This document shows positions 7,652 to 17,081 of a stretch of DNA of 64,000 nucleotides, piece by piece. Position 1 is the first letter of the stretch. Each line of letters starts with the position of its first letter. The notes under the pieces are model-generated. The model made no database searches. It was given only the letters and a program-made list of their open reading frames with translations, and was not told the origin of the DNA. Source of the DNA: Thermovibrio sp. GTDB taxonomy: Bacteria > Aquificota > Aquificia > Desulfurobacteriales > Desulfurobacteriaceae. Location of the stretch: NCBI GenBank assembly GCA_015490195.1, contig WFYG01000036.1, positions 37,383 through 101,382 on the forward strand. Direction: 5' to 3'. The translations under genes were made by a program, and so were the position numbers.

Positions 7652-10210
7652 ATGGAAGATAAGCGTTTTAAGTTAATCGTTTCTACTGTTGCAAAGGACG
7701 ACATATCTGAACTTTCAAAACTGATAGAGAGGGGCATTCCTTTAAATGTTGCAGATGAAAAGGGTATAACTCCTGTCCATGTTGCGGCAAAGAAGGGGGC
7801 TATAAATAGCCTTCAGATCTTTAAAAATCTCGGTCTTGATCTTAACGTTCCCGATGTTAAGGGAAGAACGCCAGTTCACTACGCTGCTGCTGCCGGAAAC
7901 TTAAAGATTTTAGAGTTTCTATCGTCTGTTAATGTAGAGCTGTGTAGAGGAGATAAGGAGGGGAGAACGCCTCTTCACTACGCTGCCGCAGCAGGTGAGC
8001 TCGGTGCCGTTGAGTTCCTTGTGAAGTCTGGTTGTAACCCAGATTCTCCCGATGCGGAAGGGAGAACCCCTCTTCACTACGCCGTTTCAAAAGGACACCT
8101 TGAGGTGGCGGCTAAACTTGTAGAGCTTGGAGCAGAAGTTGATAGGGGAGATTCCCTTGGAAAGACTCCTCTCCACTACGCCGTTGAGAGGGGAGATATT
8201 TCTCTTGTAAACCTCCTCCTTGAGAGAGGAGCCACTCCTGAGGTTCAGGATAGCTTTGGAAAGACAGTTCTCCACTATGCCATAGAGGAGGGGAACGCCG
8301 CTCTGGTTAGGCAGTTTCACTTTTTAAAGAACATTCCTACCAGAGAAGGCGTTTACCCGATACACCTTGCCGTTGAAGCTGGAAGAAAGGATATCTTCAA
8401 ACTGCTTGTTGAGCTTGGTGCTGACTTTAAGGTTAAGGATAATCTCGGGAAAACTCCTCTTCACTACGCCGTTGTTGGCGGAAACGGTGAGATTGTGGAG
8501 GAGCTTCTTGAGAGGGGAGCTCCCCTCTCTGAGGCAGACAATTTTGGAAAAACGCCAGTTCACTACGCCATAGCAAACAGGAATACTGAAGCTCTAAAGC
8601 TCTTCTTTTCAAGAGTTGACAAAGAAGCCTTTGAAGGTAAAGGACTCCTCCACGAGGCGGCATCCCTCAATGAAGCTGAAGTTGTAAGGTTCTTAGTTAA
8701 GAAACTCGGTTTTGACGTTAACGAAAGGGATATAGAGGGTAGGACTCCTCTCCACCACGCTGCAATGAAGAATGCGTTTGAAGCAGCCTCTGCTCTCCTT
8801 GAACTTGGTGCAGACATAAGGGCTAAGGATAGGTTCGGAGGAATCCCTCTCCACTACGCTGCTGCAAACAACGGTGTTAGACTTATAGAATTCTTCCTGA
8901 AGCTTGGTGTTGACGTTAACGAGAAAAACGATTTCGGCAGGACGCCTCTCCACTACGCAGTTATCAACGAGGCCGAAAAGGCCGTTTCTTACCTCCTTGA
9001 GCAGGGAGCAGCGGTCAATATTCAGGATAAAACAGGGAAGACTCCACTCCACTACGCCGTTGAGAAGGGAAGGGAAGACTTTGTAGAGCTTCTCTGTAAA
9101 AAAGGAGCAAATCCTAATTTTAAAGACGAAAAGGGATTAACCCCTCTCCACTACGCTGCAGGCCTGAACCTTGCAGGAGCTGTTAAGGCCTTAACAGAGT
9201 GTGGGGTTGCCAAGGAGGCACAGGATGGTGATGGAAGAACTCCTCTCCACCACGCTGCTACTACAGGTGCTGTAGATGCGGCTAAAGCCTTAATTGAAGC
9301 TGGGGCGGACGTAAGGGTTAGAGATAGATTCGGAGGGACGCCGGTTCATTACGCGGCTGCGAACAACAGCGTTAAGGTTTTAGAGCTCCTTTTCAAAAAC
9401 GGTGCAGAGGTTGAGGAGAGAAACGAGTTAGGAAAAACTCCCCTACACTACGCCGTTATAAAGGGAGCAAAAGAAGCGGTTGAGTACCTTATAAACCTTG
9501 GAGCAGACGTTAACGCTCAGGATAACCAGGGTAAAACTGCCCTCCATTTTGCTGTTGAGGGGCAACACTTAGACCTGTTTGAGATTCTCCTCTCTGCAGG
9601 TGGAAAAGTTAACTTACCGGACAACGAAGGGGTAACTCCTCTACAGCTTGCCGTAAGGCTCAAAGCAGTTCCCGTACTTGATAGGCTTCTGCATCTTGGT
9701 GTGGATTTTAACTATAGAGGAGAACACGAGGAGACGCTCCTTCACGATGCAGCCCTCCACAACGCCGTTGATTCAATCAGGTTCCTGATAGAGGAAGCAG
9801 GGCTGCCTGTTGACGTTAAGGATGAGTTTGGCAGAACTCCTCTCTGCCTTGCTACAAAGAACGATTCTATAGAGGCAGCTCGTCTGCTTGCAGAACACGG
9901 GGCTAACCTTGAGGCAACCGACAACTACGGAAAGAGGATATCCCACTACTGTGGCATTCATAACGCACACAAGATAGCGGAGATGATAGTTGAGGCAGGG
10001 GCAGACGTTAACGCTAGAGATTTCCTCAAGAAAACTCCCCTCCACTACGCTGCCGTTAGTAACGGGGCTGAGGTAGCCGAAGTTTTCTTAAAAGCTGGGG
10101 CAGATCCCCTTGCAGAGGATTCTGGAAAGGTAAGCCCTCTAAAGGAAGCTGTTGAGGACAGGAAGTTCAGGGTTTTAAAGGTTCTTGTTAAGTACCTTCC
10201 CGATGAGTAG
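7652..10210 (+). CDS. Ankyrin-repeat protein, 25 repeats
   Basis: An 852-residue protein made almost entirely of about 25 ankyrin repeats of 33 residues, each with the GxTPLHYA signature. It has no signal peptide, so it should be cytoplasmic and act as a protein-binding scaffold. There is a higher-order repeat: five ankyrin units (165 residues, 495 bases) at 8738-9232 recur at 9233-9727 with clear identity (GRTPLHHAA, DRFGG, HYAAANN, HYAVI), showing internal duplication. It sits 14 bases after csgG and is probably co-transcribed. Ankyrin proteins are not part of known curli systems, so its role here is unknown. The stop abuts glnD on the other strand. Confidence 0.85.
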   Translation: MEDKRFKLIVSTVAKDDISELSKLIERGIPLNVADEKGITPVHVAAKKGAINSLQIFKNLGLDLNVPDVKGRTPVHYAAAAGNLKILEFLSSVNVELCRGDKEGRTPLHYAAAAGELGAVEFLVKSGCNPDSPDAEGRTPLHYAVSKGHLEVAAKLVELGAEVDRGDSLGKTPLHYAVERGDISLVNLLLERGATPEVQDSFGKTVLHYAIEEGNAALVRQFHFLKNIPTREGVYPIHLAVEAGRKDIFKLLVELGADFKVKDNLGKTPLHYAVVGGNGEIVEELLERGAPLSEADNFGKTPVHYAIANRNTEALKLFFSRVDKEAFEGKGLLHEAASLNEAEVVRFLVKKLGFDVNERDIEGRTPLHHAAMKNAFEAASALLELGADIRAKDRFGGIPLHYAAANNGVRLIEFFLKLGVDVNEKNDFGRTPLHYAVINEAEKAVSYLLEQGAAVNIQDKTGKTPLHYAVEKGREDFVELLCKKGANPNFKDEKGLTPLHYAAGLNLAGAVKALTECGVAKEAQDGDGRTPLHHAATTGAVDAAKALIEAGADVRVRDRFGGTPVHYAAANNSVKVLELLFKNGAEVEERNELGKTPLHYAVIKGAKEAVEYLINLGADVNAQDNQGKTALHFAVEGQHLDLFEILLSAGGKVNLPDNEGVTPLQLAVRLKAVPVLDRLLHLGVDFNYRGEHEETLLHDAALHNAVDSIRFLIEEAGLPVDVKDEFGRTPLCLATKNDSIEAARLLAEHGANLEATDNYGKRISHYCGIHNAHKIAEMIVEAGADVNARDFLKKTPLHYAAVSNGAEVAEVFLKAGADPLAEDSGKVSPLKEAVEDRKFRVLKVLVKYLPDE

Positions 10211-12823
10211 TTATAAAACCTGGAGGAGCCTTTCTTTTAACTTTTCAAGCTCCTCCGGGTCTGTTAGTTTGTTGTAGTTTATGTCTGTTATGTAGAAGCT
10301 GTCTATTACCCTGTTTCCCTCGGTGGTTATGATTGCCCTTCTGAGCCTCGTGTTCAGGTCAAGTAGAACTTTCGTTATCGTGTAGAGAACTCCCAGCCTG
10401 TCTGCCGTTGATACTTCAACTATCGTAAACTTCTCGGAGGTCTGGTTGTCTATTTTTACTTTTGTTTCAGGCTGTGGAACGTTTCGCCTGAATGTTTTTG
10501 GTCTTAAGATCTCTCCCAGCTCCTCTACCTTAACTTTTCCTGCGTAGAGGTCTGAGAGCATCCTCTCAATCTCTTCCACCTTGTCGCAGGGGAGAGACTC
10601 TCCAGCCACAGTTGAGACCTGTATGGTATAGACCATACACTCACAGTCGTCCTCTATTGCTCTGTTTATGTTTGCCCCTTTTATGTTCACTCCCAGGTAA
10701 GAGAGTATTCCGGCTATCTTGTTGAAGAGACCTCTCCTGTACTTTGTTACCATCGTAAGCTCTGTAAAGCCCATGTCAATAAAGCTCTCGTGGTCTATTT
10801 CGTACTCGTTGTTCTCCTGTTTAATCTTCTTCATCATCAGGAGGTGTTTTGCTATCTTTGACGAGGGGTAGGTTATCAGGTAATCTCTGTCGGCGTTCTC
10901 AAAGAAACGGTCTATAGACTCAGGCCTTATCTTTTCGGAGAGGAGCTCCTTAACCTTCCTTTTCCTCCTCTTCAGTTTCTCCTCAATAAGTTCCTCTACA
11001 GTTTTGTTCTCCGTGAAGAGCGAGAGGGTTGAGGTGTAGAGTTGCCACAGGAGGGCGCTTTTCCAGTTGTCCCAGGCTCCTGGGCCTACTGCCTTGATGT
11101 CTGCGTAGGTCAGCAGGAAGAGTTTTTTCAACCTCTCCTCAGTTTTACACTCTTCTTTGAACTGCTCAATCAGTTTCGGGTCTGTTATGTCCCTCCTGAA
11201 GGCAAGGTGGGACATCAGGAGATGGTTCCTTACGAGCCATGCCACCTCTTCTGCTTCTTTCTTTGAGAAACCCATTGCCAGCATGTACCTTCTGGCTATT
11301 CCAGCTCCAACGAGCTCGTGCCTTCCCCTCTTTCCCTTTCCAACGTCGTGGAGGAGGGCTGCTATGTAGAGAAGGTGTGGAGTTTCAAGATCCTGAAGTA
11401 TTTGGGATAACCTCTGCTTTTCCTTTACCGGCGTTTCTCTGGTTCCCTTTTCTTCCAGTTTTTCCAGCTCTCTCACTGTCAGTATTGAGTGGATGTCTGT
11501 TGTGAATTTGTGGTAGGTGTCGTACTGGAAATGGCCTCTAAGCCTCTCAAAGTCTGGAAGGAGAGCTCCCAGCACTTTTGTATCGTGCATTGCCTCAAGG
11601 ACGTAGGAGAGCCTTTTGGGCTGCTTCAGTATTTCTTTAAATTTCTTAAGTATCTCTTTTTTCCTGAAAGTTTCTCTTTTTGTTTCGGCCGCTATCTTAA
11701 AGAGTGAGAAGGCTGTTGATGAGAGCTCCAGTCCCATCTCCTGAATTAGTTTGAAACCCTTCAGAACCAGTTTTGGCTTCTTTACAACTTCACCCTGTGC
11801 CTCTTCCTTTACAAAGAGGGTGTTCCTCTCCACGTAGAACTCGCCGAAGTCCTTTGCCCTGTTTTTGGTGAGGAACGAGAAGAGAGAGGAACTCTTCCCT
11901 GAGAGCTCCTCAAGGGAGCTCTTTATTATTTCTCCGGTTATCACCGAAACGTCAATGGCCGAGTTAAAGTAGTTTTTCATGAAGAGCTCAACTCCTTTAC
12001 TTTCCCTGGGGAAGCCGAAGAAAGAGGCCACCTCTTTCTGCATCTCAAAGGAGAGTATGTCGCTCTTCCTTCCGGCAACGAGGTGAAGCTGGTTTCTGAC
12101 TCTTAACAGGAAGTCGTACCCTGATACAACGTCTCTGAAGTTTTGTCTATCAAGGATTTTCCTGTCTAGAAAGCCTGAGTAGTTCTCAATTCCGTAAACG
12201 ATCTTTGCAATCCAGAAGGCCTCGTGAAGATCTCTTAACCCCCCTTTACTCTCCTTTACGTTCGGCTCCTGGTAGTAAACTGTTCCGTAGAATCGCCTGT
12301 ACCTCTCTTTTCTTGCTGCGAGTATCTCGTCAACTAAGTTCTTTCTGTTTGCCTCTATAAAGCTATGGAACTTTTCAGAGAGTTGTCTGTCAACTTCCGG
12401 GCTTCCTATAAGGAGCCGCCTCTGAAGGAGGTTTGTAAAGACTGATAGGTCTTTGTGAGAGAGCTCTAAGGCTTCCTCTACGCTCCTTGGGGCGAACCCG
12501 AGGTCGTAGTTAAGTGAGAGGAGGAAGTAGTAGAAGGCCTCAACGTCTTCAAGGTGGCCCTCAGAGAGTTTGTCGGTGTAAATGAGGTTTACGTCAATGT
12601 CTGAGTGGAAATTGAGTTCCCCTCTGCCGTAGCCTCCCAGAGCGTAGAAGGTTACCGGTACGTCCCAGCCTCCAAAGAAGTGCTTAAAGACCGGCTTTAA
12701 GAGGCCGTCTAACGCTTTTCTCAGCTTTTCGGCTACTTCAAAGCCGGGCTCTTTTCTGTAGTGGAGCTCCCTTGCCTTTTCTACTTCTTTAAAGAACTTC
12801 TCCTTTAGAGCTTCAAGGCTCAA
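10211..12823 (-). CDS. glnD: Bifunctional PII uridylyltransferase/uridylyl-removing enzyme
   Basis: An 870-residue cytoplasmic nitrogen sensor that adds UMP to and removes it from PII proteins in response to glutamine. Domains in order: a nucleotidyltransferase (GGYGRGELNFHSDIDVNLIY, about residues 63-82, with the SDxD metal pair), a helical linker, an HD hydrolase domain (YIAALLHDVGKGKRGRHE, with RNHLLMSH downstream) and two C-terminal ACT domains (FTELTMVTKYRRGLFNKIAG and FTIVEVSTADRLGVLYTITK). Length and order are those of the family. The ATG overlaps the stop of the upstream lipoprotein gene by 4 bases, so the two are co-translated. No glnB or amtB gene is in the window. Confidence 0.93.
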   Translation of the reverse strand: MSLEALKEKFFKEVEKARELHYRKEPGFEVAEKLRKALDGLLKPVFKHFFGGWDVPVTFYALGGYGRGELNFHSDIDVNLIYTDKLSEGHLEDVEAFYYFLLSLNYDLGFAPRSVEEALELSHKDLSVFTNLLQRRLLIGSPEVDRQLSEKFHSFIEANRKNLVDEILAARKERYRRFYGTVYYQEPNVKESKGGLRDLHEAFWIAKIVYGIENYSGFLDRKILDRQNFRDVVSGYDFLLRVRNQLHLVAGRKSDILSFEMQKEVASFFGFPRESKGVELFMKNYFNSAIDVSVITGEIIKSSLEELSGKSSSLFSFLTKNRAKDFGEFYVERNTLFVKEEAQGEVVKKPKLVLKGFKLIQEMGLELSSTAFSLFKIAAETKRETFRKKEILKKFKEILKQPKRLSYVLEAMHDTKVLGALLPDFERLRGHFQYDTYHKFTTDIHSILTVRELEKLEEKGTRETPVKEKQRLSQILQDLETPHLLYIAALLHDVGKGKRGRHELVGAGIARRYMLAMGFSKKEAEEVAWLVRNHLLMSHLAFRRDITDPKLIEQFKEECKTEERLKKLFLLTYADIKAVGPGAWDNWKSALLWQLYTSTLSLFTENKTVEELIEEKLKRRKRKVKELLSEKIRPESIDRFFENADRDYLITYPSSKIAKHLLMMKKIKQENNEYEIDHESFIDMGFTELTMVTKYRRGLFNKIAGILSYLGVNIKGANINRAIEDDCECMVYTIQVSTVAGESLPCDKVEEIERMLSDLYAGKVKVEELGEILRPKTFRRNVPQPETKVKIDNQTSEKFTIVEVSTADRLGVLYTITKVLLDLNTRLRRAIITTEGNRVIDSFYITDINYNKLTDPEELEKLKERLLQVL

Positions 12824-13368
12824 TTTGTAAGCCTCGCCAGTTTCCAGAGTTTGTTAAAGTTCTTCTGGTAGAGCTCAACGAGGTGGCTGTCGTTCCTTAT
12901 AACTACTAAGTTTTCGTCGTTTCTTCTGTTTGCGTTGGCAGTCCAGTTGAAGCTTCCGGTTGAGAGGACTTTTCCGTCGTAAATTGCGTACTTGTTGTGC
13001 ATCAGTCCGCCGCCGCTTCCCCTTTTGTACCTTACGGGAATTCCTGCCTTCTCAAGGAGAGGGCCAACGCAGTAGCGGGACTTACCGTTTCCGTAGTCTA
13101 TTATTACCCTTACTTTTACTCCCCTGTCGTGAGCTCTTATGAGAGCTCTGGCTATTTTCCTGTCTGTAAACGAGTAGATTGCAACATCAATAGACCGTTT
13201 TGAGTGGTTTATCAGGTCTATAACCGCCTCTCTGCAACCTCCTCTCGGCGAGAAGTAGGCCGTTGTTTCAACCGGATTCCCTTCTAAAGTCTGAACCTGC
13301 TTCTGCTGGGGAGAACAGCTGAAGGAGAGGAAAAGCAGGAGGAAGAGGAAGAGAGGTTTAAGTCTCAC
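12820..13368 (-). CDS. Phospholipase D-superfamily lipoprotein (Nuc-like, single HKD motif)
   Basis: A 182-residue protein with a lipoprotein signal (FLSFSC) followed by one PLD domain. The HKD motif is complete: HNKYAIYDGKVLSTGSFNWT, preceded by RSIDVAIYSFTDRKIARALI and GVKVRVIIDYG. With a single motif it should work as a homodimer, like the Nuc endonuclease type, hydrolysing phosphodiester bonds of DNA or lipid. Membrane anchoring outside the cytoplasm suggests nucleic-acid scavenging or defence against incoming DNA; substrate not determinable here. It overlaps glnD by 4 bases and lies 10 bases downstream of secG. Confidence 0.8.
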   Translation of the reverse strand: MRLKPLFLFLLLFLSFSCSPQQKQVQTLEGNPVETTAYFSPRGGCREAVIDLINHSKRSIDVAIYSFTDRKIARALIRAHDRGVKVRVIIDYGNGKSRYCVGPLLEKAGIPVRYKRGSGGGLMHNKYAIYDGKVLSTGSFNWTANANRRNDENLVVIRNDSHLVELYQKNFNKLWKLARLTN

Positions 13369-13378
13369 AATTTCCCCC

Positions 13379-13660
13379 TTACTTAGTCTTTTTCTCCTTT
13401 ACCACCTTCTCAACAACGGAGGTCTGAACTATAAACTTTGAGCCGACTACAGAGAGCAGAAGAGAGTTTAAGAGGAAGAGAGCTCCCAGAATTGCCGTTG
13501 TCTTTGTAAGAACCGAACCTGTTTCAGCTCCGAAGGCTGAACCGGTAGCACTTCCCCCCATCATGGCAACTCCGCCTTCGCTCTGTCCCGGCTGAATTAT
13601 CACAACGAGTATGAGAAGGAAGGCAATGATTGCGTGAATTACAAGTAGAAGCGTAAACAT
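13379..13660 (-). CDS. secG: Protein translocase subunit SecG
   Basis: A 93-residue membrane protein with two hydrophobic segments (about 2-22 and 53-73) separated by the characteristic Gly/Ser-rich loop IIQPGQSEGGVAMMGGSA followed by a GAETGSVLTKTT-type motif. SecG is the small partner of SecYE and assists preprotein translocation across the inner membrane. It follows tpiA directly, an arrangement found in many bacteria. Confidence 0.92.
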   Translation of the reverse strand: MFTLLLVIHAIIAFLLILVVIIQPGQSEGGVAMMGGSATGSAFGAETGSVLTKTTAILGALFLLNSLLLSVVGSKFIVQTSVVEKVVKEKKTK

Positions 13661-14416
13661 CTATTCCTCCAAGTCAAATTTCACGATTTTTGCGAAGCTC
13701 TCAGCCTTAAGGCTTGCTCCTCCAACGAGAGCTCCGTCTATATCGGGCATTTCAAGAAGACCTTTGGCATTCTCTGGCTTTACGCTTCCGCCGTAGAGAA
13801 TTCTCGTTTTACCTGCCTTCTCCTCACTAAAAAGGTCTGAGAGAATACCTCTTATAAAGCTGTGAACCTCCTGGGCAAGCTCCGGAGTAGCAGTTTTCCC
13901 TGTTCCTATAGCCCAGACGGGCTCGTAGGCTATAACGAGTTCACTTTCAGGACTTAAACCTTTAAGCCCTTCCCTTACCTGTCTTTCAACAACTTTTTCA
14001 GTCTCTCCTGCTTCCCTCTCCTCAAGGGTTTCACCCACGCAGAGAATAGGAATCAGGCCGTGTTCATCTGCAGAGATGACTTTTCTGTTTATCAGCTCAT
14101 CTGTTTCACCAAAGATGTGGCGCCTCTCTGAGTGTCCTAAGATAACGTAGGAACAGCCAACATCTTTAAGCATCAGAGGAGAAATCTCTCCAGTAAACGC
14201 CCCCTGCTCTTCGTAGAACATGTTCTGGCCGCCAAGGGCGATGTTGCTGCTCTTAAGTTCCCTGCCAACAGGGTATAGGGCTGTAAAGGGAGGGCAGACC
14301 AGAATGTCCCTGTCTGTAACGTCAGAAACAAGAGTCTTAAGTTCCCTTACGAGCTCCAGAGCTTCCGGAACGGTTTTGTGCATCTTCCAGTTTCCTGCAA
14401 TTAAAAGCCTTCTCAA
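13661..14416 (-). CDS. tpiA: Triosephosphate isomerase
   Basis: A 251-residue enzyme interconverting dihydroxyacetone phosphate and glyceraldehyde 3-phosphate. It has the substrate Lys in AGNWKMHKT, the catalytic His in ILGHSERRHIFGE, the catalytic Glu in AYEPVWAIGTGKTATPE, and the phosphate-binding ILYGGSVKPEN and GALVGGASL. Full length for the family. It starts 10 bases after the clpX stop and its stop touches the secG start, in an apparent clpX-tpiA-secG-PLD-glnD unit. Confidence 0.97.
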   Translation of the reverse strand: MRRLLIAGNWKMHKTVPEALELVRELKTLVSDVTDRDILVCPPFTALYPVGRELKSSNIALGGQNMFYEEQGAFTGEISPLMLKDVGCSYVILGHSERRHIFGETDELINRKVISADEHGLIPILCVGETLEEREAGETEKVVERQVREGLKGLSPESELVIAYEPVWAIGTGKTATPELAQEVHSFIRGILSDLFSEEKAGKTRILYGGSVKPENAKGLLEMPDIDGALVGGASLKAESFAKIVKFDLEE

Positions 14417-14426
14417 CCTATCCCCC

Positions 14427-15662
14427 TTAAGAGGCTTTTGTTAGTTCGTACTTCGGTTTTCCAGTTTTGACAGCTTCGGCATCAATTATAACCTTCTTTA
14501 CGTCCTTCCTTGTAGGAACTTCAAACATAACGTCTGTCATGAGTTTTTCCATTATAGCCCTTAAGCCTCTTGCTCCTGTTTTTCTCTTTATAGCCTCTCT
14601 GGCGATTTCCCTCAGGGCGTCTTCGGTAAACACAAGCTCAACTCCCTCAAGCTCAAGCATCTTCTTGTACTGCTTAACTAAAGCGTTCTTTGGCTCTGTA
14701 AGAACTCTAACAAGGTCTTCCTCTGTAAGCTCTTTAAGGGTTGCAATAACGGGAAGCCTTCCTATGAGCTCAGGAATTAGGCCAAACTTAACCAAATCGT
14801 CTGGCTCAACGTGTTTCAGGAGCTCATCTCTTTCCATTTTCTTCTTATCAACGTCGGCAGTGAAGCCCATTGCTCCTTTGCCGATTCTCCTTGCAATGAT
14901 GTCTTCCAGGCCTACAAAGGCTCCACCGCAGATGAAGAGGATGTTTGAGGTGTCTATCTGTATGTACTGCTGGTGAGGGTGTTTCCTTCCTCCTTGAGGG
15001 GGAACGTTTGCAATTGTTCCCTCAAGTATTTTAAGGAGTGCCTGCTGAACCCCTTCGCCTGAAACGTCTCTGGTTATTGAAGGGTTCTCGCTCTTCCTTG
15101 CAATTTTGTCTATCTCGTCTATGTAGATAATTCCCCTCTCGGCCTTTTCTATGTCGTAGTCGGCAGCCTGAATGAGCCTTAAGAGTATGTTCTCAACGTC
15201 TTCTCCAACGTATCCGGCTTCGGTTAGAGTTGTTGCGTCGGCAATGGCAAAGGGGACGTCTAAGAGCTTTGCTAAAGACCTTGCAAGAAGCGTTTTTCCG
15301 GAACCTGTGGGACCTATCAGGAGTATGTTGCTCTTTTCAAGCTCAACGTCATCAACGGTTCCGCCTGACATTATTCGTTTATAGTGGTTGTAAACGGCAA
15401 CCGAAAGAATTTTTTTAGCCTCTTCCTGTCCGATTACGTACTGGTCTAGGAATTCCTTTATCTCTTTTGGGGTTGGAAGCTTGTCAATTTTTACCGGAGC
15501 TCCCTTTTTCTTCCCCTCCTTCTCGTGAAGCATTTTGTAGCACTCGTCAACGCACACGTTACAAATTGCAACTCCCTTAGGTCCCGTTATAAGAGCCTCT
15601 ACCTCGTTCTGGCCTCTTCCGCAGAAGGAACACCTTCTCTCTGGAATGTTTGTCTCAAACAT
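14427..15662 (-). CDS. clpX: ATP-dependent Clp protease ATP-binding subunit ClpX
   Basis: A 411-residue AAA+ unfoldase that feeds proteins to ClpP. The ATG at 15662 was chosen because it puts the zinc finger at its normal place (Cys11, Cys14, Cys34, Cys37) and has AGGAG upstream; the frame is open 21 codons further but that part has no family similarity. Walker A is [15 protein letters not shown], Walker B is [11 protein letters not shown], the pore loop is GYVGEDVE, and sensor and C-terminal regions ([20 protein letters not shown]) are present. The usual IGF loop that docks to ClpP appears as IGKGAMGF. No clpP is next to it in the window. Confidence 0.96.
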   Translation of the reverse strand: MFETNIPERRCSFCGRGQNEVEALITGPKGVAICNVCVDECYKMLHEKEGKKKGAPVKIDKLPTPKEIKEFLDQYVIGQEEAKKILSVAVYNHYKRIMSGGTVDDVELEKSNILLIGPTGSGKTLLARSLAKLLDVPFAIADATTLTEAGYVGEDVENILLRLIQAADYDIEKAERGIIYIDEIDKIARKSENPSITRDVSGEGVQQALLKILEGTIANVPPQGGRKHPHQQYIQIDTSNILFICGGAFVGLEDIIARRIGKGAMGFTADVDKKKMERDELLKHVEPDDLVKFGLIPELIGRLPVIATLKELTEEDLVRVLTEPKNALVKQYKKMLELEGVELVFTEDALREIAREAIKRKTGARGLRAIMEKLMTDVMFEVPTRKDVKKVIIDAEAVKTGKPKYELTKAS

Positions 15663-15858
15663 CTGCCTCTCCTGTTGGTTTGTTTGACAGGTTGAAATAT
15701 AGGGGAATTTAGAGGATTCTTTCAATTTTTTCTTTACTTTCTTAAAGAAGAGTGAAAGCTGCCTCTGTTCTATAATCGGATTATCAGATTTAAGTTAATT
15801 AGTAATTTCGGCTGAAACATAAACCCTGAATTATTTTAGGTTTTGGAAGGAGGGAACC

Positions 15859-16488
15859 GTGGTAAAGGTAAAGGTGTGCGGTATTACAAACCTCAACGAT
15901 GCTCTCTCTGCCTGCCACTCCGGTGCCGACGCAGTTGGATTCATTCTTTACCCAAAGAGCAAAAGGTTTATAAAGGCAAAAGATGTAAGGAAGATAACCT
16001 CTCAGCTTCCCCCTTTCCTTACAAAGGTTGGAGTTTTTGTAAATGAAGACCCAAGAGACGTTTTAGAGATACTCAGCTATGCCCACTTAGACTTCGCCCA
16101 ACTCCACGGAGATGAAACCCCGGAGGAGTGTGAGTACGTTGGAGCAAACAGGGTTATAAAAGTGTTCCGTCTTAAGAGTGAGGAGGAGGTGGAAAAAATA
16201 GGGCCTTACGTTGGAAAAGTTAGAGCCATTCTCCTTGATACTTACGACTCAAAAGTTTACGGAGGAACTGGAAAGCCTTTTGACTGGAAAGTGGCCTTAA
16301 AGGTTAAGGAGAGGTTCCCAGAGTTCCCCCTCATCCTCTCAGGAGGCCTGAACCCCGAAAACGTTAAAAGAGCTGTTGAAATTGTAAAGCCTTACGCCGT
16401 TGACGTAAGCAGCGGAGTTGAAGCTGAGCCGGGAGTAAAGGACGGCGAAAAGGTAAAAGCCTTTGTAAGGAACGCTAAGTGTTTTTAG
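15859..16488 (+). CDS. trpF: Phosphoribosylanthranilate isomerase
   Basis: A 209-residue (beta/alpha)8 enzyme of tryptophan synthesis, converting N-phosphoribosylanthranilate to the carboxyphenylamino-deoxyribulose phosphate. It has the catalytic Cys in VKVCGITNLNDA, the AVGFILYPKSKRFI strand, the catalytic Asp in AILLDTY, and phosphate-binding ILSGGLNPENV and VDVSSGVEAEPGVKD. The start is a GTG at 15859 behind GGAAGGAGGG. It is divergent from clpX and stands alone; no other trp gene is nearby, so the pathway genes are dispersed in this genome. Confidence 0.95.
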   Translation: MVKVKVCGITNLNDALSACHSGADAVGFILYPKSKRFIKAKDVRKITSQLPPFLTKVGVFVNEDPRDVLEILSYAHLDFAQLHGDETPEECEYVGANRVIKVFRLKSEEEVEKIGPYVGKVRAILLDTYDSKVYGGTGKPFDWKVALKVKERFPEFPLILSGGLNPENVKRAVEIVKPYAVDVSSGVEAEPGVKDGEKVKAFVRNAKCF

Positions 16489-16491
16489 CCA

Positions 16492-16520
16492 TTGTTAAAT
16501 GATTAGACTTATACTATTTT
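16492..16520 (+). promoter_or_regulatory. Probable promoter of the ferritin-like gene
   Basis: TTGTTA (16492-16497) and TATTTT (16515-16520) are 17 bases apart in the 69-base gap upstream of the ferritin-like gene, whose ribosome site is GGAGG just before the ATG. Confidence 0.35.
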
Positions 16521-16557
16521 ATTAACTAGTTTCTTAAAATTTAACCTGGAGGGTACC

Positions 16558-17055
16558 ATGGGAACGAAAGCACGGGAGCTTGTTGGAGAACACGCAGACA
16601 AAATCGTTGAGCTCTTAAACAGAGCTCTGGCAGACGAGTGGCTGGCCTACTACCAGTACTGGATTGGCTCAAAGGTAGTTAAAGGGCCTATGAAATCTGC
16701 AGTTGCAGCAGAGCTTGTTCAGCACGCTCAGGATGAACTCCGCCACGCCGATATGTTAGCAATGAGGATTTTAGAGCTTGGAGGAACCCCAGTTTTAACG
16801 CCAAAACTCTGGTTTGACCTTACAAACTGCGGCTACGATGCTCCGGAAAATCCATTCGTTAAGAACATTTTAGAGCAAAACATCAAAGGTGAACGTTGTG
16901 CAATTGACGTTTACCACAAAATCGTTGACTACACAAAGGAGATTGACCCGGTTACCTACAACATTGCCCTTCAGATTATGACAGACGAGATGGAGCACGA
17001 GGAAGACCTTCAGGGGCTCTTAGAAGACCTGATGAACATGGAGTTTTTGAAATAA
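16558..17055 (+). CDS. Ferritin-like di-iron protein, Dps-like (DPSL) type
   Basis: A 165-residue four-helix protein. A complete di-iron set can be placed at Glu27 (ADEWLAYYQYW), Glu60 and His63 (QDELRHADM), Glu112 (KGERCAID), Glu144 and His147 (TDEMEHEED). Two cysteines near the site (Cys91 and Cys114) recall the paired cysteines of the Dps-like thioferritins of thermophilic archaea and anaerobes, proteins that detoxify peroxide with iron. A bacterioferritin-type protein is the alternative, but no heme Met is evident. Monocistronic, with a strong GGAGG ribosome site. Confidence 0.75.
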   Translation: MGTKARELVGEHADKIVELLNRALADEWLAYYQYWIGSKVVKGPMKSAVAAELVQHAQDELRHADMLAMRILELGGTPVLTPKLWFDLTNCGYDAPENPFVKNILEQNIKGERCAIDVYHKIVDYTKEIDPVTYNIALQIMTDEMEHEEDLQGLLEDLMNMEFLK

Positions 17056-17081
17056 AGGGGGAGGAGCTCCCCCTCTCCAGG

